A stretch of DNA of 64,000 nucleotides, from positions 50,482-114,481 of the forward strand of contig NZ_JAGGLL010000015.1 in the NCBI RefSeq assembly GCF_017874425.1. Reading direction: 5' to 3'. Position 1 is the first letter of the stretch, and each line of letters begins with the position of its first letter. The DNA comes from Clostridium punense. GTDB lineage: Bacteria; Bacillota; Clostridia; Clostridiales; Clostridiaceae. Below the pieces are notes generated by a model. That model was not told where the DNA came from and did no database searches. It saw nothing but the letters and a program-made list of their open reading frames with translations. Position numbers and translations under genes: made by a program. Below, piece by piece: positions 1-7,959 of this stretch.

Positions 1-2
1 TT

Positions 3-704
3 TTTGATAGTTATGCTGATATAAGGTATGTACCAAGAAGAATAATTTTAAATAATGGTGAAGAATTGGAAATTGATCCAAGTAAAATAACACAAAATAT
101 TTATAATAGCTGGTACTCAGCTGAAGGAGAACAGTTTGGGGTGGAAAATGATAACTGGCAAGCTAATCCACAAAAACCTACAGGGTATAGTTGGATTAAG
201 GCACCAAGATATGATGGAATGCCCATGGAAGTAGGGCCTTTAGCTAGAATGTATATTTCAGGTTTATATAGGCAAAAAAGTTCAACTATGAATAGACTTG
301 TGGCAAGAGTTCTTGAAGCAAAAGAAGTAGCAGAAGGGATTAGGAAACTCCTTGGAAGGGTGAAGGTTGAACCTTTAAGTTTTAAGAGATTTGTTATGCC
401 TAGAGAAGCACTAGGATTCGATCTTCATGACACTACAAGAGGTGCTTTAGCCCACTTTGTTGGAATAAGAGATAAGGTGATTGACAAGTATACAATCATA
501 ACTCCAAGTGGATGGAATTTATCACCAACTGACTCTGCGGGGGTAAAAGGGACTGTTGAGCAAGCTTTAATTGGAACCTTTATAGATAATCCAAATGATC
601 CTGTTGAAATAGGCAGGATAGTAAGAAGCTTTGATCCATGTGTGTCCTGTGGAACTCATGTAGTATCAAATAAAATTTCTTTAGTAGAAATAAGGGTGGT
701 GTAA
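3..704 (+). CDS. [NiFe]-hydrogenase large subunit, C-terminal part (5' end outside window)
   Basis: The reading frame is open from base 3, so the gene begins upstream of the window. The visible ~233 residues are the end of the catalytic subunit that carries the Ni-Fe site for H2 oxidation or evolution. Near the C-terminus DPCVSCGTH matches the family L4 motif DPCxxCxxH, which supplies two of the four Ni-Fe cysteines. It is followed by a 14-residue tail starting VVSNK; the family precursor is cleaved after this His by a maturation protease. The segment RMYISGLYRQKSST is like group 1 (respiratory/uptake) enzymes, but the subgroup cannot be fixed from a fragment. The stop overlaps the start of the next gene, the predicted protease, so the two are probably translationally coupled. 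The small subunit is not in the window. Confidence 0.93.
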   Translation, partial: FDSYADIRYVPRRIILNNGEELEIDPSKITQNIYNSWYSAEGEQFGVENDNWQANPQKPTGYSWIKAPRYDGMPMEVGPLARMYISGLYRQKSSTMNRLVARVLEAKEVAEGIRKLLGRVKVEPLSFKRFVMPREALGFDLHDTTRGALAHFVGIRDKVIDKYTIITPSGWNLSPTDSAGVKGTVEQALIGTFIDNPNDPVEIGRIVRSFDPCVSCGTHVVSNKISLVEIRVV

Positions 705-1162
705 TGGATATTAAGGTTGTTGGCATTGGAAATAGGATTATGAAAGATGATTCTATTGGTATAAAGGTTTTAGAAGAGCTTCAAGAAGATTTAAATAATT
801 TAAAAACACAGGTTATTATTGGGGAAACAGATATAGAATATACCTTAAATTGTATAAACCCAGGGGACTATGTTATTATTGTAGATTCTAGCTTTCTTGG
901 GATAAATCCAGGGGAGGTTTGTACCTTTGATTTAGGAAAGTTGAAAGAATTTAATCATAAGGGTTATTCTATGCACCAGATGAGCTTAGTAAAAATATTA
1001 AGCTGTTTTCCTACTGATAATATAAAAGGATCGCTTATTACTGTGGAGGCAGGGGAAATCGATTTTGGACTAGAGCTAAGTGAGGAGTTAAGTAAGGACT
1101 TTCAGCAGATTAAGATGAAGGTTTTAGATGAAATTAAATTGAAGGTTGAGGAGGTAAGCTAA
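704..1162 (+). CDS. Hydrogenase maturation endopeptidase (HyaD/HybD-type)
   Basis: This 152-residue protein starts GIGNRIMKDDSIGIKVLEEL, the N-terminal signature of the HyaD/HybD/HycI nickel-dependent proteases (GxGNxxxxDDGxG). The family binds the nickel of the finished large subunit and removes its C-terminal tail, which lets the active site close. IVDSSFLGINPGEV and the later His-containing stretch GYSMHQMSLVKIL are also typical. Its ATG overlaps the stop of the large subunit (GTAATGG), and the HypA-like gene begins at the base after its own stop. The length is normal for the family. It most likely processes the large subunit encoded just upstream. Confidence 0.9.
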   Translation: MDIKVVGIGNRIMKDDSIGIKVLEELQEDLNNLKTQVIIGETDIEYTLNCINPGDYVIIVDSSFLGINPGEVCTFDLGKLKEFNHKGYSMHQMSLVKILSCFPTDNIKGSLITVEAGEIDFGLELSEELSKDFQQIKMKVLDEIKLKVEEVS

Positions 1163-1417
1163 ATGCATGACTCATTTCTTATGCAAAATATAATAAAAAC
1201 TCTTAAAGACATATGTAGGGATAATAATTTTAATAGGATACAAACTGTAGCATTTATGGTTAATGAAAATAGCCACATAACTCAGCCTCATTTAAGAGAA
1301 CATTTAGTAGAATTATGTGAAGAGTATATAGATAGCGATACTACTGTTATAGTAGTTTGCGGAGATGTTCCAGAGCTTACAGCTAAAATAGACTATATAG
1401 AGGGGGAAGAAGCTTAG
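1163..1417 (+). CDS. HypA-like hydrogenase nickel chaperone lacking the zinc-finger domain
   Basis: This 84-residue protein starts MHDSFLMQNIIKTL. HypA proteins start MHE/MHD, and the N-terminal Met and His2 bind nickel. The stretch ITQPHLREHL fits the HypA helix that follows the first strands, and the end LTAKIDYIEGEEA resembles the last HypA strand. HypA is usually ~113 residues with a zinc-binding insert of two CxxC motifs. No CxxC occurs here; only single cysteines near residues 38, 52 and 66 are seen, so that subdomain appears to be deleted. It sits between the protease and hypF with no spacing, so it is very probably a working maturation gene. Assignment rests on the N-terminus and context. 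HypB, the usual partner GTPase, is not in the window. Confidence 0.65.
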   Translation: MHDSFLMQNIIKTLKDICRDNNFNRIQTVAFMVNENSHITQPHLREHLVELCEEYIDSDTTVIVVCGDVPELTAKIDYIEGEEA

Positions 1418-3724
1418 TTGTTATTCAGATATGTTGTAAAAATATATGGAATAGTTCAAGGGGTTGGTTTTAGGCCTTATGTTTATAACCTAGCAATAAA
1501 GAATAACTTAAGGGGATGGGTGAGTAACGATGGCTCATCCCTTATTTTCGATGTAGAGGGAAAAAGGAGAAATATAAAAAACTTCCTTACAGAAGTAGCA
1601 AAAAATCCTCCACCAATGAGTAGAATAAGAAATATAACAAGTGTAAGGGAAAGTGTAGTTAACTATAGGGATTTCACTATAAGAAAAAGTAGTAATAAAG
1701 GAGAGACAGGAAAAAAGTACTTATTAAGTGATATTGCAATATGTGGGGATTGCATTAAAGAAATAAAGGATAAGAAATCTATTTGGTATGAGTATCCTTT
1801 TACTAGTTGTACCAATTGTGGACCTAGATACTCAATTATTAACAATATTCCTTATGATAGAGAAACTACAAATATGGATGTTTTTGAGATGTGCAAGGAG
1901 TGTAGAGATAAGTATGAAAGTCCTGAGAATAGGAGGTTTCACGCTCAAACAATCTCATGCCCTCATTGTGGACCTGTGCTTACCCTTATTGATAATAGGG
2001 GAGAAGTTATAAAGTGTGATAATGAGCTTGAATATGTAAGAGCTCTAATAAAAGCTGGAAATATAATTGCAATAAAGGGTATAGGGGGATTTCACTTATG
2101 TTGTGATGGATTCAATGCTATTGCAGTGGATAACCTAAGAAAAAGAAAGAATAGACCTGATAAACCTTTAGCTTTGATGATGAGGGATATGGAAACCATA
2201 AAAAGATATGTACAGGTTAGCGTTAAAGATGAAGAAGTTTTAAAATCTCCTGCTGCTCCTATTGTTCTATTGAAAATAAAAGAGAATAAAAGTTTAAGGC
2301 CTATTGCTGAGAATGTTGCACCGAAGATGAATTATTTAGGAATAATGCTCCCTTATACACCACTACATCATTTAATCTTTGGAGAAGAGTTACAAGCTTT
2401 AGTTATGACTAGTGGAAATCTTAGTGGAGGAACTGTTGAATATGACAATGAGAGCGCTTTTAAAAAATTAGGACAGGTGGCGGACTATTTTCTAATTAAT
2501 GATAGAGCTATAAATATGCCTATTGATGACTCAGTTACAAAGGTAGTAAACAATAAATTAATCATCAGCAGGATGGGAAGAGGTTATGCACCTTATTACA
2601 TAGATTTATCGGCAAAGGGAAATATTTTAGCCACAGGGAGTGAAATGAAAAATACTTTCGCTCTAAGTGTTGATGGTATAGCTTTAATGAGTCAATATGG
2701 GGGAGATTTAAAGAATTTAGAAGTTTACAAGGAATATGTTCATAATATAGACCATTTAAAGAAACTTCTTAACTATAAACCTAGTTATATAGTACTTGAT
2801 AAGCATCCAGACTTTGCTGTAAGAGATTATATAAAAGAAAGCTGTTTAAAGGAAATAGAAGTACAGCATCACTTTGCCCATATGGTAAGTGCTATGGTAG
2901 AGCATAACATAAACCAAAAGGTCATTGGAGTTATTTATGATGGAGTAGGCTATGGAGAAGATGGAAACCTATGGGGAGGAGAATTTCTAATAGGAGATAG
3001 AAAAAGCTTTAAAAGGGTTGGCCAATATAGTTATATAAAGATTCAAGGCGGAGATAGTTCTACGAAAAACATATATAAAATAGCTTTGAGCTTCCTAACT
3101 AAAATAAATAATGAGAGTATAAGAGATTATGCTGTAAAAGAAATAAAAAAGCATTTAGAAAAAATCCTAAGTAAGCGGGAAGCAGAAATCTATGTAAGTA
3201 ACCACTACAGGGCTCTAGATAAGGCTATTAATTGTTATGAAACCTCTAGTGTAGGAAGAATTTTTGATGCAGTAGCTTCTCTACTAGGTGTTAGACAGGA
3301 CATAAGTTATGATGGACAAGGTGCTATAGAACTAGAGGCTCTAGTTGTTGAAGGAATAGAAGCTGGGTATAGGTATGAGATTTCTAATGATGATTGGTAT
3401 AGGAAGGTAGATATTATACCAACTTTTGAAGACATCATTATAGATATACAAAGAGAAATTCCCTCAGCTGAGATATCAACCAAATTTCACAATACATTAG
3501 TTAATATAACGGTAGATATGGTGAATAGAATAAGAGAGAAATCAGGACTTGACGCTGTAGTTTTAAGTGGAGGAGTTTTTGAAAATAGATATTTACTACA
3601 AAAAGTAAGTTATGGCTTAGAAGAGGATGGATTTAAGGTCTGGTTCAATGAAAAAGTACCTATTAATGATGGGGGAATTTCAGTGGGGCAACTAGCAGTT
3701 GCTAAAGAAATACTTGAAGGGTGA
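1418..3724 (+). CDS. hypF: Carbamoyltransferase HypF
   Basis: HypF turns carbamoyl phosphate and ATP into carbamoyl-adenylate and passes the carbamoyl group to the C-terminal Cys of HypE, the first step in making the CN ligands of the Ni-Fe site. The 768 residues show the full family order. An acylphosphatase domain has GIVQGVGFRPYVYNLA near residues 10-25. Zinc-finger CxxC pairs follow (CGDC, CTNC, CKEC, CPHC) at about 109-185. Then come a YrdC-like domain and a Kae1-like domain with the metal motif HHFAH near 482-486 and LSGGVFENRYL near the end. The start is TTG at 1418, directly after the preceding stop, with AGGGGGAAGA as the binding site. It lies in a tight hyp operon. Confidence 0.96.
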   Translation: MLFRYVVKIYGIVQGVGFRPYVYNLAIKNNLRGWVSNDGSSLIFDVEGKRRNIKNFLTEVAKNPPPMSRIRNITSVRESVVNYRDFTIRKSSNKGETGKKYLLSDIAICGDCIKEIKDKKSIWYEYPFTSCTNCGPRYSIINNIPYDRETTNMDVFEMCKECRDKYESPENRRFHAQTISCPHCGPVLTLIDNRGEVIKCDNELEYVRALIKAGNIIAIKGIGGFHLCCDGFNAIAVDNLRKRKNRPDKPLALMMRDMETIKRYVQVSVKDEEVLKSPAAPIVLLKIKENKSLRPIAENVAPKMNYLGIMLPYTPLHHLIFGEELQALVMTSGNLSGGTVEYDNESAFKKLGQVADYFLINDRAINMPIDDSVTKVVNNKLIISRMGRGYAPYYIDLSAKGNILATGSEMKNTFALSVDGIALMSQYGGDLKNLEVYKEYVHNIDHLKKLLNYKPSYIVLDKHPDFAVRDYIKESCLKEIEVQHHFAHMVSAMVEHNINQKVIGVIYDGVGYGEDGNLWGGEFLIGDRKSFKRVGQYSYIKIQGGDSSTKNIYKIALSFLTKINNESIRDYAVKEIKKHLEKILSKREAEIYVSNHYRALDKAINCYETSSVGRIFDAVASLLGVRQDISYDGQGAIELEALVVEGIEAGYRYEISNDDWYRKVDIIPTFEDIIIDIQREIPSAEISTKFHNTLVNITVDMVNRIREKSGLDAVVLSGGVFENRYLLQKVSYGLEEDGFKVWFNEKVPINDGGISVGQLAVAKEILEG

Positions 3725-3728
3725 TTTT

Positions 3729-3965
3729 ATGTGTTTAGCAGTATCAGGAAAAATATTAGAACTTAAAGAAAGTAGCGCCGTGGTGGATATAGGAAATATA
3801 AAGATGAAAGTAGATATAAGCTTAATAGATGAAGCTAAAGAGGGAGATTATATTTTAATACATGGAGGCTTTGGGATACAAAAGGTTGATGAGGAATATC
3901 ATAGCTTTCTTCAAGAAACCATAGACCAAATATACTATGAGTTTGAGGGAGGTCCTAATGCGTGA
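3729..3965 (+). CDS. hypC: Hydrogenase assembly chaperone HypC
   Basis: HypC is a small chaperone that with HypD carries the Fe(CN)2CO unit to the hydrogenase large subunit. The 78 residues start MCLAVSGKILEL. Cys2 is essential in the family and must become N-terminal, which decides the start: the ATG at 3729, not an in-frame TTG 30 bases upstream. GAAGG at 3716-3720 is well placed, although it lies in the last codons of hypF. The 3' end overlaps hypD by 8 bases, a typical coupled hypC-hypD junction. Length and fold pattern (short beta barrel plus C-terminal helix) are normal. Confidence 0.95.
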   Translation: MCLAVSGKILELKESSAVVDIGNIKMKVDISLIDEAKEGDYILIHGGFGIQKVDEEYHSFLQETIDQIYYEFEGGPNA

Positions 3966-5046
3966 TAGCATAAACTTTTTAATAGATAAGATAAATAATC
4001 TAAGCAGAGAAATGGAAAGTAAAGAAATAAGTATAATGGAGGTTTGTGGCACCCACACTCATATCATATATGAAAATGGAATAAAAGAAATCCTTCCTAA
4101 AAATATAAGGTTATTATCAGGACCGGGGTGTCCTATATGTGTTACAGACATAAGTTTTATAGATAATGCTATAGCTATGACAAGGCTTGGAGCTACTATA
4201 ATAACCTTTGGAGATATTGCAAAAGTTAAAGGTAGTAGCACTTCCCTTTGGGAGGAAAGAAAGAATGGAGTAGATTTAAAACTAATTTATTCTGTTAGTA
4301 GCATTATAGAAATTTGCAAGGAAAATACACATAAGTTATTTGTGTTCTTAGGCATAGGCTTTGAGACTACGGCACCTTTAATTGCAACCATAATTAAACG
4401 AGCTTATGAAGAAGGAATAAAAAATCTTTATTTTTATACTTCTATTAAGGTTATGCCTCCAATTATAGAAAAACTTATAAAAACAACTTCTATTAATGGA
4501 CTTATTCTTCCGGGTAATGTGGCAGTTATACTAGGGGAGAGTGAGTTTAGAGGCTTATTTACTAATACAAAAATACCGGGAGTTATAGCTGGTTTTACTC
4601 TAGAAGATATTTTAATATCCATATATTACATTACTAAGCAATGTATAGATATGGATAAGGAAAAAAAGAAAGATATAAATCTTTATAATGTTTACAAGTC
4701 CTTTGTCTCATTTCAAGGTAATGAAAGGGCAAAAGAGACTTTAAAAGAAACTTTCCAACTAGAAACTGGATTATGGAGAGGTATGGGAAGTATTCCGGCG
4801 TCAGCATTAGTTATAAAAGATAAGTACAGAGAGCTTAATGCTATAGGTAAGTTTGGATTAAGTGAAAATAGTTTGGATAATAGTAATAATATTTTAGGTT
4901 GCAAGTGTTCTGAAGTAATCATGGGCAAGACTACACCTTATGGATGCAGTCTTTTTAGAAAGGCATGTAATAGCGAAAATCCTATTGGTCCTTGTATGGT
5001 ATCTATGGAGGGTGCTTGTTATTGCGCTTATAAATTTGGGGGTTAG
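3958..5046 (+). CDS. hypD: Hydrogenase formation protein HypD
   Basis: HypD is the iron-sulfur scaffold on which the Fe(CN)2CO moiety is built together with HypC and HypE. The 362-residue product shows the known blocks in order: MEVCGTHTH, GPGCPICVT, FGDIAKV, GFETTAP, PGNVAVILG, and a C-terminal cysteine-rich part (CKCSEVIMGK, YGCSLFRKAC, GPCMVSMEGACYCAYKFG). The start is the ATG at 3958, eight bases inside hypC, preceded by GAGGGAGG at about 3945-3952. A longer in-frame start at 3937 lacks a binding site. After its stop the operon is broken by a 331-bp gap before hypE, which is unusual for such a compact cluster. Confidence 0.96.
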   Translation: MRDSINFLIDKINNLSREMESKEISIMEVCGTHTHIIYENGIKEILPKNIRLLSGPGCPICVTDISFIDNAIAMTRLGATIITFGDIAKVKGSSTSLWEERKNGVDLKLIYSVSSIIEICKENTHKLFVFLGIGFETTAPLIATIIKRAYEEGIKNLYFYTSIKVMPPIIEKLIKTTSINGLILPGNVAVILGESEFRGLFTNTKIPGVIAGFTLEDILISIYYITKQCIDMDKEKKKDINLYNVYKSFVSFQGNERAKETLKETFQLETGLWRGMGSIPASALVIKDKYRELNAIGKFGLSENSLDNSNNILGCKCSEVIMGKTTPYGCSLFRKACNSENPIGPCMVSMEGACYCAYKFGG

Positions 5047-5220
5047 AAGTTTTTGAGAAAAAATTCTACAATAATTTTAGTTAGGAATCAACGACATTTT
5101 AAAAATGGCTTTTCAGCAGTATTTGTTTTGTTATTTAGTTATGAGGAGATTTTAGCAGATAACAAAAAATGTACAAGTTTATAAAAATATAATAAGAATT
5201 TACAAATAAGAAGGGGGGAA

Positions 5221-5369
5221 GTTGCCAACGTTATAGTAACCTTATATATGTCCCATGCGTTGTATGGGAATTTAAGTTCTCGGAGTGTTATATCAAATGA
5301 AAAGCTGGCTTTAGTAAAATCGGATACATTGAACAGAGAATTAAACAAGCTTTATAAGGGTTTGGCAAC
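5221..5369 (+). ncRNA. Candidate structured RNA element in the hypD-hypE spacer
   Basis: Nested complementary segments were found by eye. GTTGCCAA at 5221-5228 pairs with TTGGCAAC at 5362-5369. CCTTATA at 5240-5246 pairs with TATAAGG at 5353-5359. CCCAT at 5252-5256 pairs with ATGGG at 5264-5268. TTTAAGTTCTC at 5271-5281 pairs with GAGAATTAAA at 5336-5345 with one bulge. AAAGC at 5301-5305 pairs with GCTTT at 5308-5312. The outer stem closes 8 nt before the hypE ATG. A further stem, 5126-5134 with 5159-5167, lies upstream. It fits no riboswitch class I recognise. Alternatively, the frame 5248-5406 (52 codons from ATG, no ribosome binding site beside it) could be a small gene or the remains of one. 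Confidence 0.4.
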
Positions 5370-5377
5370 GGATAAGT

Positions 5378-6370
5378 ATGGATACTATAAGTTTAGTCCA
5401 TGGTGAAGGTGGAAAACATACTCAGCAGTTGATAAAAGAACTATTTTATAAGGAGTTTTCTAATGACAACCTACTTAAGGATAAGGATGCAGCAGTTTTA
5501 AGCCTTGAAACTCAAAGTATAGCCTTCACAACTGATTCTTTTGTAGTAAATCCTCTGTTTTTTCCCGGGGGAGATATAGGAAGACTTTGTATTTCTGGTA
5601 CTGTAAATGATCTAGTCACTTCCTTTTCAATTCCTAAGTATATTAGTTTAAGTTTAATTATTGAAGAGGGTTTTTCATTTAAAGCTTTAAAGGAAATAGT
5701 TGCTTCAATTAAAAAAACTTCAGAAGAAGCAGGGGTTACAATTGTAACAGGAGACACTAAAGTAGTAGAAAAGGATAAAGTGGATGGTGTTTTCATTAAT
5801 ACTTCAGGAATAGGAATCATTGCCCATAGTTTGAAGGATATTATTAAATCAGGGGATAAAATAATTATAACCTCAAATATTGCAGAACATGGAACAGCAA
5901 TTGCAAGTAGTAGATATGGATTAGAAGTTATTGGTGATATAAAAAGTGATGTAGCACCATTAAATGACTTAATTTCTGTGCTTTGGGACTACAGGGAATA
6001 TATAAGACTGTTAAAGGATCCTACTAGGGGAGGCGTTGCACAATGTTTTAATGAAATTGCCTCAAAGTATAGTGTAGGATTAAATATTTTAGAGTATAAA
6101 ATTCCTATTAGAAAGGAAGTAAAAGCTTTAAATGGAATTATTGGATTAGATCCATATTATTTAGCATCAGAAGGAGTAATGGTTTTGATAGCAGATGGGC
6201 CTATGGCTATTGATATAGTACAGCAGTTGAATAAGGATGAAAAATACAAAAATGCTGCTATTATTGGAGAGGTTACAGAAGGGCATAAAAAGGTTGTTTT
6301 AGAAAATAGTCATGGTGGAAAGCACGTACTTAGAGAGTTAGAAGGAGTAATGCTACCAAGAATATGTTAA
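5378..6370 (+). CDS. hypE: Carbamoyl dehydratase HypE
   Basis: HypE dehydrates the carbamoyl group received from HypF into a thiocyanate on its own C-terminal cysteine and donates cyanide to iron on HypC-HypD. The 330 residues end in PRIC, the conserved tail with the reactive Cys. They also contain VHGEGGKHTQQL at the N-terminus, DAAVL and FTTDSFVVNPLFFPGGDIG (ATP-binding loop), and DPTRGG. All are features of the PurM/AIRS-like family. The ATG at 5378 has only a weak GGAT about 6 bases upstream; an AAGGG at 5356-5360 is rather distant and lies in a predicted stem. It is the last gene of the maturation cluster seen here. Confidence 0.95.
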   Translation: MDTISLVHGEGGKHTQQLIKELFYKEFSNDNLLKDKDAAVLSLETQSIAFTTDSFVVNPLFFPGGDIGRLCISGTVNDLVTSFSIPKYISLSLIIEEGFSFKALKEIVASIKKTSEEAGVTIVTGDTKVVEKDKVDGVFINTSGIGIIAHSLKDIIKSGDKIIITSNIAEHGTAIASSRYGLEVIGDIKSDVAPLNDLISVLWDYREYIRLLKDPTRGGVAQCFNEIASKYSVGLNILEYKIPIRKEVKALNGIIGLDPYYLASEGVMVLIADGPMAIDIVQQLNKDEKYKNAAIIGEVTEGHKKVVLENSHGGKHVLRELEGVMLPRIC

Positions 6371-6480
6371 GAACTTATAGATAGGTTTAAAATTTCAAGA
6401 ATACACTGAGAACTTTAAAGCCATATTTACTAAATTAAGTAGGAGAGATTATTAATGAAGCAACCAATAATAAAAATGTA

Positions 6481-6657
6481 AGGCATCTGAAAATAAATAA
6501 TAAGTCGAAGATGTGAAGGCTATTTTGTGTTCACAAGCAAGCTTGTGCAGGCAAGGAAACAGGTTCCGCAGATAGTGGGGCTATCAAAGGGTTCTGTTGA
6601 CGCAGTATAGCAGAAAATAGACGAGCAGATTGACTTAATTATTTTTTGAAGATGCCT
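6481..6657 (+). mobile_element. MITE-like element, full-length copy A (177 bp)
   Basis: Starts AGGCATCTGAAAATAAATAA and ends in the partly complementary TTTTTTGAAGATGCCT. It contains the hairpin CACAAGCAAGCTTGTG, an AACAGGTTCCGCAGATAG segment facing CTATC and CTGTT, and the arms CTATTTT/AAAATAG. It has no open frame. It is almost the same as the copies at 11128, 56005 and 63253. It lies downstream of hypE and is flanked by TA on the left and TAAA on the right. Confidence 0.85.
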
Positions 6658-6688
6658 AAATAGAAAATAAAGATTGAAGAAATAAAAT

Positions 6689-6742
6689 ACTATACCCTGT
6701 GATAAAGTGTATTTTTAAATACATCTTATTACAGGGTATAGT
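6689..6742. terminator. Bidirectional terminator, hypE / tetR
   Basis: ACTATACCCTGT and ACAGGGTATAGT form the outer arms, with TGTATTT/AAATACA inside. The structure lies between the convergent hyp operon and the tetR-type gene. Confidence 0.75.
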
Positions 6743-6785
6743 TTATTTATAAAGTAAATATTAACTATTATACAAAGAGTAAATT

Positions 6786-7478
6786 TTATTGTAATTCTGC
6801 AAACTCAGGAAGCATATTTTTAGCTTTTAAGTTATAATAATGCAGGTTATTTTTTATATAAGTAAGAATAATTTCAAGAGCATGGTCTTTATTATAACCA
6901 TCAATATTATTTGTAACCTTCATTAATAAACCTTCAAAGAAAATAACTATGGATTTACTTAATATCTCTAAATCCTCTTTTCTTATATAACCATCGTCCA
7001 CACAAACTTTAAGAATAGCAATATCACGGTCTACGATACAATCCTTACTTAACATTGGAAGAAGCACCTGTGGCAATTCTCTAAAATCATCAGGATAAAG
7101 CTCATAGTATTGTTTCATTGTATCCTGTACACTATGAGGGTTTTGGTCAAGAAATAAAGATTTAAATATTTTTGGATTGTTAAAGGCATGAATAGAGAAA
7201 CATCTCCAGATTTCTAAATAATTTATTAGTGAAGAATTTGTTTCTTTAATATAGTTAGGTAAATCATGAATATAATCATTATAATATTTCATGCTGGCAA
7301 AAAAGATTACATGGTTTAAGTTGTTAAAATATTTGTAGGCAGTAGCTACATTATACCCTGTTAGTTGAGCTACTCTTCTAGCTGTTACATTCTCAATTCC
7401 TTCTTCTTCTATAAGTTTTTTTGTCGCATTAACAAATGAAATCATCATTTCCTTTTTTTCTATTGCTGACTTAGTCAT
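6786..7478 (-). CDS. TetR/AcrR-family transcriptional regulator
   Basis: 230 residues. The N-terminal 60 form a TetR helix-turn-helix: FVNATKKLIEEEGIENVTARRVAQLTGYNVATAYKYFNNL, the last part being the recognition helix with the family YxYF ending. The rest is a helical ligand-binding domain with no recognisable ligand signature. AAGGGG lies about 8 bases before the ATG. The divergent neighbour is a BCCT osmolyte transporter with a ~480-bp gap, so it could regulate that gene, itself, or something distant. No clear operator palindrome is seen beside it. The Cys, Tyr and Lys content of the C-terminal half does not help to identify a ligand. Confidence 0.85.
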   Translation of the reverse strand: MTKSAIEKKEMMISFVNATKKLIEEEGIENVTARRVAQLTGYNVATAYKYFNNLNHVIFFASMKYYNDYIHDLPNYIKETNSSLINYLEIWRCFSIHAFNNPKIFKSLFLDQNPHSVQDTMKQYYELYPDDFRELPQVLLPMLSKDCIVDRDIAILKVCVDDGYIRKEDLEILSKSIVIFFEGLLMKVTNNIDGYNKDHALEIILTYIKNNLHYYNLKAKNMLPEFAELQ

Positions 7479-7959
7479 AAGAATTATCCCCTTTTCCCAT
7501 AATATATATAGCGTCTATTATAACACAATTTACTATCTTAATAAAATAGGGTTTTTACGTATTTAATATTATTTAACATAGATTTTACTTGCAGTAAAAT
7601 AGAGTTTGAAATGATTGCATAAATTAAATTTAAATAATTATGAGAATTATATTAACTTAAGGGTAGTATGGTGTAAAATAGAAGGGTAAATGAGATTTAG
7701 TTAGCAAATGATGGGGAAAAGTAATTTAGTGATGAGTAAGAGATATAAGCTATAGAAGTATGGATTTCTGCTTTACATTCGCCTTACTATTGGTTGAGAG
7801 TAATAGTTAATGTGACATGGCTTTTCTATAGGAGCTAAATCAAGGATTAAGTTAAGTATGAATCTAATCTTAATTACCTTATGACTTTTGAAAAATGAAT
7901 AAATTAATCCTTCACTATGAAAGTTTATAACCATAATTTAAGAAGTTGGAGTTGTACAC
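7479..7959. other. Divergent spacer with a possible structured leader
   Basis: This 481-bp region between the tetR-type gene and the BCCT gene holds the promoters of both. CTATAGAA at 7750-7757 can pair with TTCTATAG at 7824-7831, enclosing ACTATT (7786-7791) paired with AATAGT (7802-7807). This is a weak candidate for a structured 5' leader of the transporter. Nothing else is recognised. Confidence 0.35.
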
